A program made the position numbers and the translations under genes. This document shows positions 18,659 to 27,023 of a stretch of 64,000 bases of DNA, piece by piece. The stretch is from contig NZ_CAJHAR010000012.1 of NCBI RefSeq assembly GCF_904846415.1, positions 29,623-93,622 on the forward strand. The letters run 5' to 3'. The stretch's first letter is position 1. Each line of letters opens with the position of its first letter. The notes beneath the pieces were generated by a model that was not told where the DNA came from, searched no databases, and was given only the letters and a program-made list of their open reading frames with translations. The stretch comes from Psychrobacter piscatorii (GTDB lineage: Bacteria > Pseudomonadota > Gammaproteobacteria > Pseudomonadales > Moraxellaceae).

Positions 18659-19928
18659 CCGACTGAACATCAATAAGCCCTAAGCTTTTGACATTTTCAA
18701 TAAAAGACACAATCTCATTGGTAGTTTGTTCAATCCAATTATCTCTGTCGTCTTTACCAACCAATTTATATAAATTGCTTGGTTTTTTAAAATTTATTGG
18801 CGTGTTCGGCAATATATTTACGCCTAAAAACCATTTACTATCACTCATACGTCCATTTGGATATAGGTTACTCATTCCACCTGCCAAATCGATGAGAGAG
18901 CTTGGGTATTGAAGGCGCATCGTATTTTGAGAAATAGTCATACCGTAGTAAATGTTTTCATTAACTTGTATAAAGCAATGAATATCATATGCCTTTACCG
19001 TACCAATTTTGCAGTGTATCCCATATAGCTTCGAAGCATTTCTGGGCTTATAGTAATGCTTGACCGCTACTCTAAAATCGCATACTTGTAATTTCTTATC
19101 GCAAAATTCAAAAGTATAGCCTTTTGCTTTCAAAGCCTCTTGTAGACCTTCCCACACTTTCTTTTGCAGGTCAATTTGAAAGCTTACAAAAGACTCACTC
19201 AGCTCGTGCGCCAGTTTAAAATTGTCTTTTTGGTATAACAATTCAATATGTGCTTGTTTCATTTTTGCCGACCTTGTATCACCAGTCAATTTTCCAACCA
19301 ATCTTCTGTACTGTAACAGCGTGTGCTCAATATGCGGATATTGTTTTGCCTCAGCAATACAAGCATCTAACCAATTTGCAATATCCTCTTTATAGCTGAT
19401 TTGCGCAAAATCAATATCTTTTAAATTCCCTTTACCATAAGCACCAACTGGATCGCCATATTTATTTAAATATAAGATATAAATATTTTTTGGTTTATAA
19501 CCTATATTTTTATAAGCTTCATAATAGCGTTGTAGTTGTTTTTCTTGATCCGAAGCGTGGATTTTATTTTCAATAACGATGATGTTTTCATGATTCTTCA
19601 AAATAATATCTATCCGACCAGAATTTTTGATAGCCACTTCAGTTTGACACATATAGTTCTGATTTGGACAAAGCGGTAGACGTTCCCAGTCTTGATTTCC
19701 AACAGCTACGTTCACTACTTGGTCGATAAATAGTTTTTGAAAGGCATCCATACCATGGCTACCTGTTGGACTTAAAAGCTCCGCTAAAAACTTAGAATGT
19801 AGACCCACTTCTTCATCATCTCTTCTTAAAATGGAGAATACATTGAAACCATATTTTGTATTGAATGCTTCTTCTGTTGATGCCTGATCAATTTTTTCTA
19901 ACGCTTGAAAAAGATTATTGTAGACCAT
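18630..19928 (-). CDS. PD-(D/E)XK nuclease family protein (PDDEXK_4 type)
   Basis: A 432-residue protein with an endonuclease-like core. The N-terminal pattern FNVFSILRRDDEEVGLHSKFLAELLSPTGSHG, given here in parts (FNVFSILRRDDEE; HSKFLAELLSP), is typical of the PDDEXK_4 group. The catalytic layout is visible as GRIDIIL (D107), then VIENKI (E120, K122), then QLQRYYEAY. The C-terminal half is unrecognised. Members of this group often stand alone in variable regions and may serve in defence, but that is inference. The gene is AT-richer than its neighbours and its 3' end overlaps ychJ by 29 nt, suggesting recent insertion. The ATG at 19928 has GAG 5-8 nt upstream. Confidence 0.78.
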   Translation of the reverse strand: MVYNNLFQALEKIDQASTEEAFNTKYGFNVFSILRRDDEEVGLHSKFLAELLSPTGSHGMDAFQKLFIDQVVNVAVGNQDWERLPLCPNQNYMCQTEVAIKNSGRIDIILKNHENIIVIENKIHASDQEKQLQRYYEAYKNIGYKPKNIYILYLNKYGDPVGAYGKGNLKDIDFAQISYKEDIANWLDACIAEAKQYPHIEHTLLQYRRLVGKLTGDTRSAKMKQAHIELLYQKDNFKLAHELSESFVSFQIDLQKKVWEGLQEALKAKGYTFEFCDKKLQVCDFRVAVKHYYKPRNASKLYGIHCKIGTVKAYDIHCFIQVNENIYYGMTISQNTMRLQYPSSLIDLAGGMSNLYPNGRMSDSKWFLGVNILPNTPINFKKPSNLYKLVGKDDRDNWIEQTTNEIVSFIENVKSLGLIDVQSATHTSHNIA

Positions 19929-19978
19929 AATCGCTCGTTACTTTTCATCGATGTTAATATTGACTGCTACACTTATTC

Positions 19979-20899
19979 CTAAACACTCGCCCCAACTTCC
20001 CGTGCAATGGCAATGCCTTCGTCCACTGTTAAAAACTTGCGCTGGCTTGGACTGTCTTTATAAATGACATCACCATCTTGAAATATTAAGCATTCATTGA
20101 CAGCCAACTGTTGCCATTTCTCATTTTCAGTCAATGGCACAGTGACCAAAATCGTGACTTTATCTGTGTCTGTGGTCACATCACCAAAGTTAATCGCCAT
20201 ATCATCATCAGCAAGTTTGGCTTCACCAAATGGCGCTTTACGCGTGAGATAAAACAGTAAGCTGCCCGCATAAGCCAGTTGCCACCTGCCATTGGATATT
20301 AAGCAATTAAATAACCCATTGGCAGAGAGATAGCGACATTGCGTAGTCAAAAAATTAAACAGGGTCTTGTCATCAGGACGCGATTTAAAGCTGCTTTTTA
20401 GACGATTGACCAAATAGCAAAACGCCATCTCAGAATCAGTTGAACCGACTGGCTGACAATGCGCGGCATTGCCATTGTCTTGTAAGCGCTGACAACGTTT
20501 GATAAATTCGCTATTCATCTGTCCATTGTGCGCAAACACCCACTGCTCGCCCCAGACTTCACGGACGAATGGATGGGTATTTGCCAAACAGTTCTGCCCT
20601 TGAGTCGCTTTACGAATATGCGCGATGACGTTCATGGCTTTGATTGGGTAATTATTGACCAAATCAGCGACTGGCGATAGATGGCTTGGACGATTATCAT
20701 GAAACAAACGCAAACCCGTTGAGTCATTTGCCGTCTCATCGTTCGTTTTGTCATTATTGCTGCATTCGCTGCGCTCAAAAAATGCAATGCCAAAGCCATC
20801 TTCATGACTGTCCGTCATCCCGCCGCGCTTGCGAAATCCTGCAAAGCTAAAGCCAATATCCGTTGGGGTATTACAGTTCATTCCTAAGAGTTGACACAT
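19979..20899 (-). CDS. class II glutamine amidotransferase, YafJ-like
   Basis: A 306-residue protein with an N-terminal-nucleophile amidotransferase fold. Removal of Met1 would expose Cys2 (MCQLLGMN), the catalytic residue that hydrolyses glutamine. Family landmarks are SFAGFRKRGG, HEDGFGIAFF, HIRKATQG, NTHPFVR and FAHNGQM, then GSTDSEMAF. It resembles E. coli YafJ, whose acceptor substrate is not established. The start ATG lies directly after the stop of the DUF2007 gene, so the two are translationally linked. Confidence 0.87.
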   Translation of the reverse strand: MCQLLGMNCNTPTDIGFSFAGFRKRGGMTDSHEDGFGIAFFERSECSNNDKTNDETANDSTGLRLFHDNRPSHLSPVADLVNNYPIKAMNVIAHIRKATQGQNCLANTHPFVREVWGEQWVFAHNGQMNSEFIKRCQRLQDNGNAAHCQPVGSTDSEMAFCYLVNRLKSSFKSRPDDKTLFNFLTTQCRYLSANGLFNCLISNGRWQLAYAGSLLFYLTRKAPFGEAKLADDDMAINFGDVTTDTDKVTILVTVPLTENEKWQQLAVNECLIFQDGDVIYKDSPSQRKFLTVDEGIAIAREVGASV

Positions 20900-21229
20900 T
20901 TATAAAGTACCGCCGTTATTGTCGTCTATTATTGAATTGCCTTGAGTAGCATTGCTTTGATTGGCAGATAGCGCATCAAAGTCAGCATCACTCATTTCAT
21001 CAAGCAAAGCGGCACCATCAGTTGGGATGGTATCCAAAATGCGTTGAGCTTCTACCAAGTCGGTGTCTTCTACCCACAGAACGATACCAGAGTTCATACC
21101 AGGGATCGCGCTGAGCGGCTGCAAGGACACAGTTATGCCGTTATTACGTAATAGATTGGCATGCAGCTCGCCTTGCATATTGGTATCAAAGCGCGCCAGT
21201 TTGTGCCAGTTATCAACTTGATCGGTCAT
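20900..21229 (-). CDS. DUF2007 domain-containing protein
   Basis: A 109-residue protein. The first 70 residues form the compact DUF2007 alpha-beta domain (KLARFDTNMQGELHANLLRNNGI, here in parts; then VLWVEDTDLVEAQRIL), a fold described as a putative signal-transducing domain with unknown ligand. The remaining residues are acidic and asparagine-rich. It immediately precedes the YafJ-like gene. Three 12-bp repeats lie just upstream of its ATG. Confidence 0.78.
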   Translation of the reverse strand: MTDQVDNWHKLARFDTNMQGELHANLLRNNGITVSLQPLSAIPGMNSGIVLWVEDTDLVEAQRILDTIPTDGAALLDEMSDADFDALSANQSNATQGNSIIDDNNGGTL

Positions 21230-21250
21230 GGGGTCGCCTCTAAGGTTTCG

Positions 21251-21286
21251 GTACTAAAATTAGTACTAGCATTGGTACTAGAATAA
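21251..21286. repeat. three 12-bp direct repeats between thrB and the DUF2007 gene
   Basis: GTACTA occurs at 21251, 21263 and 21275, an exact 12-bp period. The units read GTACTAAAATTA, GTACTAGCATTG and GTACTAGAATAA. They fill half of the 72-nt spacer between thrB and the DUF2007 gene, 22 nt upstream of the latter's ATG. The period fits slightly more than one helix turn, so repeated protein binding is possible; the function is unknown. Confidence 0.8.
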
Positions 21287-21301
21287 ATGAATCAGCAATG
21301 C

Positions 21302-22465
21302 TTACGATAATTGATCGAGCGTATATTCTTTGATTGCAAACTCACTACTATTTAATTTTTCTTGTGCTTGCTCAGCTTGGGTAATACTGCTAAACACGCC
21401 GACTATTTGATTGTCTGGTTTGTTTAATAGTACAAATACGGTATTTTGCGATTTTTCAACATGCGCCCAATGGTAAGCGGCCAGACGTTTCATCAAGTCA
21501 GGGTTTTTGACCATGATGTTATCACCAGTACGGCCTTCTGTACGGTTGTAGTGAATCACATTTAGGCGTAATAACCAGAAAATCACCGCAGCTTTTGCCA
21601 GCATAACAGGTAGTGCACGGTTTTCGTCGTTATTTAGCGGGCGGATCGATTCATAACCTTGTAAGAATGCTGCCATTTTACTGCGGTCAAAGTTAACGGA
21701 TTCGCCTTGCTCTGCAACGCCCCACGTGGTACAAAAATCATTGATAGTAATGGCAATATCCATCACGTAATGCTCGACACTGACTTCGGTGAAGTCTAGT
21801 AGACCTGTCAAACGCGCTTCGCCTTTTTGTAGATTCCATAAGGTATTGTCGGCAAACATATCTAAATGGCACAGACCTTTTGGCAAAGTGGCTAGTGGTA
21901 ATTCTGAATAAGAGCGCCAAATATCGCTCATCAGCTTGGCTTCGTCACCTGGCATGAACTGCATTTCACGGTCACGCACGTCGCTCCATGGATACAAAGG
22001 CACGCCGTACTGCTCGCTGGGTTGCAGTGCTTGGAGTGTCTCATGCAGCATCGCTAATGCTGCGCCAATATCATGACACATCGCTTGCGTGGTTTGCTCC
22101 GGATGTGAACCTGCTAGACACGGCACTAGCGTAATCGCTTTGTCTTCATAATGGATGACATAGCGTTTATCATCGCCATCCGTTTGCGAACCAGTTGATT
22201 CAATAACGGCTAGCGGCGCGGCGACTGGTAGCTTGCCATTTAATTGATTGAGGATAACGGCCATTTTTTCGATATCAGCGGGCGGACGCTCTTCAAATAA
22301 CGTAAACACGTAAGAGTAGGTGCCATCTACATCGTCAGTCGTTTGAATAAACCAGTTTGAGTTTTTAATACCTTGAGTGATCGGAATCGCGCGGGCAAAC
22401 GATACGCCAAAGCTTTGGCAAAAGGCGGCAAACTGGTCGTCGGTTAACTGGGTATAGACGGACAT
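21302..22465 (-). CDS. thrB: homoserine kinase (APH-fold type)
   Basis: Phosphorylates homoserine on the threonine pathway. It is the aminoglycoside-phosphotransferase-fold version found in pseudomonads and relatives, not the GHMP-type enzyme of E. coli. Start MSVYTQLTDDQFAAF and NSNWF match this group; the catalytic loop is CHLDMFADNTLWN and the metal-binding strand is LTGLLDFTE. After the normal end of the enzyme (about residue 330) comes an extra 50-residue piece with the look of a small alpha-beta domain: VFVLLNKPDNQIVGVFSS, then EFAIKEYTLDQL. The ATG at 22465 has GAG 5 nt upstream. It is probably the first gene of a minus-strand unit with DUF2007 and YafJ. Confidence 0.88.
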   Translation of the reverse strand: MSVYTQLTDDQFAAFCQSFGVSFARAIPITQGIKNSNWFIQTTDDVDGTYSYVFTLFEERPPADIEKMAVILNQLNGKLPVAAPLAVIESTGSQTDGDDKRYVIHYEDKAITLVPCLAGSHPEQTTQAMCHDIGAALAMLHETLQALQPSEQYGVPLYPWSDVRDREMQFMPGDEAKLMSDIWRSYSELPLATLPKGLCHLDMFADNTLWNLQKGEARLTGLLDFTEVSVEHYVMDIAITINDFCTTWGVAEQGESVNFDRSKMAAFLQGYESIRPLNNDENRALPVMLAKAAVIFWLLRLNVIHYNRTEGRTGDNIMVKNPDLMKRLAAYHWAHVEKSQNTVFVLLNKPDNQIVGVFSSITQAEQAQEKLNSSEFAIKEYTLDQLS

Positions 22466-22650
22466 GACATCTCACTTATAGCAATTGGATAAGAAGTTAA
22501 ATAGGATAAATTTCTGCGGTAATGACAGCAATTGTACCGCGCATGATAAAACGATGGTGAAAAGCGTAATAATCTTGCGAAAACCTGCCTGAAATAGCAG
22601 TGATTTTGCTAGACTAGCGCCTATGAATTGATTATAAGGTGAAAGACCCT

Positions 22651-23433
22651 ATGTTAGCAAAGCGTATCATTCCTTGCTTGGACGTTGACAATGGCCGCGT
22701 GGTCAAAGGCGTGCAGTTTGTCGATATCAAAGATGCAGGCGATCCTGTCGAAGTCGCCCGCCGCTACAATGAACAAGGCGCTGATGAGATTACTTTTTTG
22801 GATATTACTGCGACCAATGATGAGCGCGATACTACCTATCATACGGTCGAGCGTATGGCTGAGACGGTATTTGTTCCGCTGACTGTTGGCGGCGGCGTGC
22901 GTAAAATCGCTGATATCCGCAATTTGCTCAATGCGGGCGCAGATAAAGTGGCAATTAACTCAGCTGCGGTATTTACGCCTGAGTTCGTCGGTGAAGCGGC
23001 ACAGAAGTTTGGCAACCAATGTATCGTTGTGGCCATCGATGCCAAACGCGTTGCTGATATCAACGTCGATGGGATTACTGTGCCGCGTTGGGAGATTTTC
23101 ACTCACGGCGGTCGCAAGCCAACGGGTATCGATGCCGTCGCTTGGGCGAGCAAAATGGCTGAACTGGGCGCTGGTGAATTACTAGTCACTTCGATGGACG
23201 GTGATGGCACCAAAAAAGGCTATGATTTGGCATTGATGAAGCAAATTACGAGCCGCGTCAATGTGCCTGTTATTGCCTCAGGCGGTGTTGGTAACCTGCA
23301 ACATTTGGCAGAAGGCGTACTAGAAGGCGGCGTCGATGCCGTACTTGCCGCCAGTATTTTTCACTTCGGTGAGTATACGGTACAAGAGGCCAAAGAATAT
23401 ATGGCAGCACAAGGGATACAGATGCGTCTTTAG
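22651..23433 (+). CDS. hisF: imidazole glycerol phosphate synthase cyclase subunit
   Basis: HisF closes the imidazole ring from PRFAR and ammonia supplied by HisH, in histidine synthesis. The 260-residue (beta-alpha)8 barrel begins [13 protein letters not shown], with catalytic Asp11, and contains [15 protein letters not shown] (second catalytic Asp) and ASGGVGN, the phosphate-binding loops. I use the ATG at 22651; an in-frame GTG at 22639 would add four residues. No other his gene is in the window, so the pathway is scattered here. Confidence 0.96.
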   Translation: MLAKRIIPCLDVDNGRVVKGVQFVDIKDAGDPVEVARRYNEQGADEITFLDITATNDERDTTYHTVERMAETVFVPLTVGGGVRKIADIRNLLNAGADKVAINSAAVFTPEFVGEAAQKFGNQCIVVAIDAKRVADINVDGITVPRWEIFTHGGRKPTGIDAVAWASKMAELGAGELLVTSMDGDGTKKGYDLALMKQITSRVNVPVIASGGVGNLQHLAEGVLEGGVDAVLAASIFHFGEYTVQEAKEYMAAQGIQMRL

Positions 23434-23495
23434 TACGCTCGTAATATACAAATAAAACCCAAAAAAATGCTATCATAGCGCTAACCATTTATTTT

Positions 23496-23596
23496 CGTTC
23501 AATTAACTAGAGCAACGCCAAAATAATAGGCGGCTAAGTCGATTGAGCGCATCAGACTATTTAGCTATTTATTGACGCCTATATTTCAATTGAACG
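23496..23596 (+). other. nested inverted repeats in the ribH leader
   Basis: Three nested complementary arm pairs lie in the 185-nt hisF-ribH spacer: CGTTCAATT (23496-23504) with AATTGAACG (23588-23596); ATAGGCG (23526-23532) with CGCCTAT (23576-23582); GCTAA (23533-23537) with TTAGC (23561-23565). Together they could fold into one branched hairpin ending 22 nt before the ribH ATG. It lacks the conserved boxes of the FMN riboswitch. It may be a leader regulating ribH, a small RNA, or a small mobile element with 9-bp terminal repeats. Confidence 0.5.
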
Positions 23597-23618
23597 CTTA
23601 TTAAGCAAAGGATTTTTT

Positions 23619-24140
23619 ATGTCGAATTTACAACAGCAGCGCAACGACGTGACCCATATCGATGGTAACTTGCATCAGAACGCTGACGCTCGCATTGGTA
23701 TCGTTGTTGGTCGTTTTAATGGTTTTGTCGTTGAGTCATTGGTCGATGGTGCAATCGATGCCCTACTCCGTCATGGTGTATTGGGTAGCAACATTACCGT
23801 TATCCGCGTTCCTGGCGCATTCGAGCTGCCACTTGTGGCCCAGCGCGCTGCGGAGTCTGACCGTTTTGACGCGATTGTGGCATTGGGTGCAATCATCCGT
23901 GGTAGCACGCCGCATTTTGATATTGTAGCCAGCGAGTCGGCCAAAGGTTTGAGCGCTGTGGCAATGGATTATAATATCCCTGTTGCCAACGGTATCATCA
24001 CTACTGATAGCATCGAGCAAGCTATTGAGCGCTCTGGTACTAAAGCGGGCAACAAAGGCTCTGAAGCTGCGATGGTCGTATTAGAGATGATCGCTGTTTT
24101 ATCACAGCTAGACATCGACGACGATATCGATGAAGCATAA
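23619..24140 (+). CDS. ribH: 6,7-dimethyl-8-ribityllumazine synthase
   Basis: Lumazine synthase condenses 5-amino-6-ribitylaminouracil with dihydroxybutanone phosphate, the step before riboflavin. The 173-residue protein shows the family blocks [21 protein letters not shown], in parts ([17 protein letters not shown]), [14 protein letters not shown] with the catalytic histidine, and [24 protein letters not shown] 20-residue N-terminal tail is extra. AAAGGA precedes the ATG. The genes nusB, thiL and pgpA follow, a common order. Confidence 0.96.
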   Translation: MSNLQQQRNDVTHIDGNLHQNADARIGIVVGRFNGFVVESLVDGAIDALLRHGVLGSNITVIRVPGAFELPLVAQRAAESDRFDAIVALGAIIRGSTPHFDIVASESAKGLSAVAMDYNIPVANGIITTDSIEQAIERSGTKAGNKGSEAAMVVLEMIAVLSQLDIDDDIDEA

Positions 24141-24171
24141 GCTTTAAAGCCCAAATTTATTAGTTTAACTG

Positions 24172-24197
24172 GTGCTGCTATTGAGCAATAGCAGCAC
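24172..24197 (+). other. perfect 12-bp hairpin between ribH and nusB
   Basis: GTGCTGCTATTG and CAATAGCAGCAC are separated by only AG, so the RNA can form a stem of at least 10 bp with a tight loop. No T-run follows, so it is not a standard terminator. It may be a processing or pausing site, 31 nt after the ribH stop. The rest of the 215-nt spacer is AT-rich with no gene. Confidence 0.6.
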
Positions 24198-24355
24198 TCC
24201 ATAGCACAAGCCAGCTATCAAAATAATTGGCTATTTTTTGAATTTTCGCCGTATTTCTATACCCTTTAAAATTTTGAATAAACAAAGCTAAAAAGCTACT
24301 TTGTTATTTATATTTTGACTGGGTATCATCTCAAAAATTTAGGTACAGACCCCCT

Positions 24356-25207
24356 ATGACTGACCAACTCAAGCGCGCTATCAGCGCTGCGAAAACCGCA
24401 CAAGCCAATCAAGCTGAAGCTACCCGTATAGCGAGCAGTAGTGCAGGTGATCAAACCTTCGATATGAGTGAGTCTTCTTATAAGACCAGTCACACTGCTA
24501 TCCGTAAGGCGCGCCGCTTTGCCATGCAAGGTCTATACGAGTGGCTCGTCACCGACCGCCGCTTTGATGTAGATGGCAAGCTTGGCTGGAAAGACAATGC
24601 ACCGCATGATATCGCGGCACGCACGCGCGCAACCAACGCTATGCACACCGTCCATATCGGCTACTATCACGAAATGATGCGCGATATCCCAGAGCAAATT
24701 GAAGCGTTAGATGCGCTTATCAGTCAGCATCTCGATCGTGAGGTTGATAAATTAGATACGGTTGAACATGCTATTTTGCTCATTGGTGCGTACGAGCTAC
24801 AAAACCGTATGGAGATTCCATATAAGGTTGTGCTTGATGAAGCAATGAAGCTAAATAATCACTTTGGCGCGACTGACGCTCATAAATTGATCAATGCGGT
24901 ACTGGATAAAATGGCTGGTGAGCTGCGTGCTTTAGAGGTACAAGCAGATACCAATGCCAATCTACGTACGTCACAAAAAGTGGCGGCTAAACAATCTGAA
25001 GCAAATTCGGCTGAAGTAACGGTGGCTGACAATATCGAAGCGGCTGCTGAAACAGAAAGCGCGATCGATAATGCACCGACTGCATCAAATAAGCCGCGTA
25101 TCAGCGCCAACAAAGCCAATGTCAAACGCAGTAGTGCCAGTAAAGCCAGTGCCAATATCAGTGACTTCAAGGCGAGCAAGAAAAACGCTAACGATACTAA
25201 AGACTAA
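24356..25207 (+). CDS. nusB: transcription antitermination factor NusB with long tails
   Basis: NusB binds boxA RNA together with NusE (S10) and supports antitermination of rRNA operons. The core fold spans about residues 47-200: [17 protein letters not shown], the [18 protein letters not shown] helix, and [27 protein letters not shown] in parts. At 283 residues it is about twice the usual 139. There are about 46 extra N-terminal residues and an 80-residue C-terminal tail rich in A, S, N and K that looks disordered and basic. Eight nt separate it from thiL. Confidence 0.92.
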   Translation: MTDQLKRAISAAKTAQANQAEATRIASSSAGDQTFDMSESSYKTSHTAIRKARRFAMQGLYEWLVTDRRFDVDGKLGWKDNAPHDIAARTRATNAMHTVHIGYYHEMMRDIPEQIEALDALISQHLDREVDKLDTVEHAILLIGAYELQNRMEIPYKVVLDEAMKLNNHFGATDAHKLINAVLDKMAGELRALEVQADTNANLRTSQKVAAKQSEANSAEVTVADNIEAAAETESAIDNAPTASNKPRISANKANVKRSSASKASANISDFKASKKNANDTKD

Positions 25208-25215
25208 GACTAGCC

Positions 25216-26247
25216 ATGAATGAGTTTGAGCTGATTGAGCGTATATTCTCACAGATGCAGGCCACGCATGCGCCATTAACGGGTATCGAAAAAGGTATCG
25301 GTGATGACGCGGCTGTGATGGCATTGCCAGCAGGATCACGCTTGGTTAGCTGCATTGATACATTGGTTCAAGGCCGTCACTTTCATGCTGACTTTGCACA
25401 AGTAGATAAGCTTGCGTTTGAAATTGGTTATAAAGCTGTCGCGGTTAATGTTTCAGACATTGCAGCGATGGGTGCGACGCCGCATAGTATTTTGCTAGCG
25501 TTGGCATTGCCTGAGCGTCTAGCAAATCATGAATGGCTCACGACATTTGCCAAAGGATTGTTTCATGCCTGCCAGCTGTTTGGCGTGACGCTGATTGGCG
25601 GTGATACTACCCGTAGCGAGCGCCTAGTGCTAAGTGTCAGTGCGCAAGGGTTGCTTGCCGCAGGTACACCAGCTGTTTATCGCTCAGGGGCACAAGTTGG
25701 CGATAAAATCTATGTCTCAGGCACCCTTGGTGATGCCGCTTATGCGTTACAAAATCCTGACAGCGCACAAGGCATAGAACTGGCGCATCGCTTGCACATG
25801 CCGACGCCGCGCATCGCTTTGGGTGCAGCATTAGCAGGAGCTGGTGCCACATCGATGATCGATATCTCTGACGGTCTTTATCAAGATCTTGGACATATCT
25901 GTCAGCAAAGCTCAGTTAGTCTGCGTATTCATTTAAATCAGTTACCGAGTAGCGAGTCACTAGCCACAGTAGAGTTATCTGAGCGTTTGTTATGTCAATT
26001 AGCGGGCGGCGATGACTACGAATTGGTTTTTACCTTGCCTGCACATATTGAACCACCTGTTACCAATACGCCTGTCACTTGTATTGGAGAAGTCGTTGCG
26101 CTCGCAGATTTTATTGCGACAGACGCCAAATCGCCTCATCACTCACGTCTTGAACTGTTTTATCAAAATCAGCCAGTCACACCGACTCAATCTGCACCCT
26201 TCTCTACGTGGCCCAATCTCACCGGTTATCAACATTTCACAGGCTAA
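25216..26247 (+). CDS. thiL: thiamine-monophosphate kinase
   Basis: ThiL phosphorylates thiamine monophosphate to the active cofactor thiamine diphosphate. The 343-residue product shows the PurM-like fold: GIGDDAAV near residue 25, VSDIAAMGATP, LIGGDTTRS, VSGTLGDAAY and MIDISDGLYQDL, then GGDDYELVFT. It starts MNEFELIERIF, standard for the family, 8 nt after nusB. A run of proline-rich residues near the end is slightly longer than usual. Confidence 0.95.
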   Translation: MNEFELIERIFSQMQATHAPLTGIEKGIGDDAAVMALPAGSRLVSCIDTLVQGRHFHADFAQVDKLAFEIGYKAVAVNVSDIAAMGATPHSILLALALPERLANHEWLTTFAKGLFHACQLFGVTLIGGDTTRSERLVLSVSAQGLLAAGTPAVYRSGAQVGDKIYVSGTLGDAAYALQNPDSAQGIELAHRLHMPTPRIALGAALAGAGATSMIDISDGLYQDLGHICQQSSVSLRIHLNQLPSSESLATVELSERLLCQLAGGDDYELVFTLPAHIEPPVTNTPVTCIGEVVALADFIATDAKSPHHSRLELFYQNQPVTPTQSAPFSTWPNLTGYQHFTG

Positions 26248-26250
26248 TCC

Positions 26251-26856
26251 ATGACTGATCAACACCTATCTAAGCCTGATATCCGACAAGCAAATGACTG
26301 CCCACCTCTACCAGTCGGTGCCAGTATGCTTGACCGCATGGTTTATTGGCTCGGACTAGGTTTGGGCAGCGGCCTACCTCGACGCGCACCCGGCACATGG
26401 GGCACGGTTGGTGGTCTGATTGTGGGTGTGCCGCTCATGAGCTTGGGTTTTATCCCTTTTTTAGTGCTAACGATTTTATCGTGTTTGGTTGGTGTTTGGA
26501 TTTGCGGGCGTACGTCTGAGTTGATGCAGGTACACGATGATCCGCATATTGTGTGGGATGAATGGGCTGGCATGTGGATCACCTTATTGCCATTATCTTA
26601 TATTCTGTCCTATGTATTTCCTACGTCTGAAAGCACCGTATCGATAATGATGCTGCCGATGTTTTGGGGCTGGCTACCGACCGCTTTTATCCTGTTTCGC
26701 GTATTTGATATTTTAAAGCCGCCACCGATTGGCTGGGCAGACAAAAAGGTTGCGGGCGGCCTTGGGGTAATGTTGGATGACATTATTGCAGGGATTATGG
26801 CAGCAGTGATTTGGCTGATTATTTATATCATTGTGATGATGTTTATATCTTTTTGA
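26251..26856 (+). CDS. pgpA: phosphatidylglycerophosphatase A
   Basis: PgpA removes the phosphate from phosphatidylglycerol phosphate at the inner membrane. The 201-residue protein has the family motifs RAPGTWGTVGGL at about residue 46, DEWAGMW (metal and catalytic acids), FRVFDILKPPPI and DDIIAGIMAA, spread over four hydrophobic segments. Its ATG lies 3 nt after the thiL stop, so nusB-thiL-pgpA is an operon. Confidence 0.95.
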   Translation: MTDQHLSKPDIRQANDCPPLPVGASMLDRMVYWLGLGLGSGLPRRAPGTWGTVGGLIVGVPLMSLGFIPFLVLTILSCLVGVWICGRTSELMQVHDDPHIVWDEWAGMWITLLPLSYILSYVFPTSESTVSIMMLPMFWGWLPTAFILFRVFDILKPPPIGWADKKVAGGLGVMLDDIIAGIMAAVIWLIIYIIVMMFISF

Positions 26857-26982
26857 TATTGCTCCGCGGAAATAATTACTTCGGTTTAGTCTTCTTGCTC
26901 ATTTGATTTTGCTTGCTTAAGTTTTGGGTACTCAAGTTACAAAGCCTGCACGTCATAATTTTTTATGTGCAAGTTTTTACGC

Positions 26983-26988
26983 TATAAT
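26983..26988 (+). promoter_or_regulatory. candidate -10 element for glmU
   Basis: A perfect TATAAT lies 35 nt upstream of the glmU ATG within a 167-nt spacer. The -35 position (around 26960) is T-rich but not consensus, so this is only a candidate. Confidence 0.35.
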
Positions 26989-27023
26989 TCAACATTATAT
27001 TTTGTTACATTTGTAGGCTTATT

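Noticed and set aside
23434..23618. FMN riboswitch upstream of ribH
   Set aside because: The spacing and gene fit, but I cannot find the conserved sequence boxes of that riboswitch; only inverted repeats are present.
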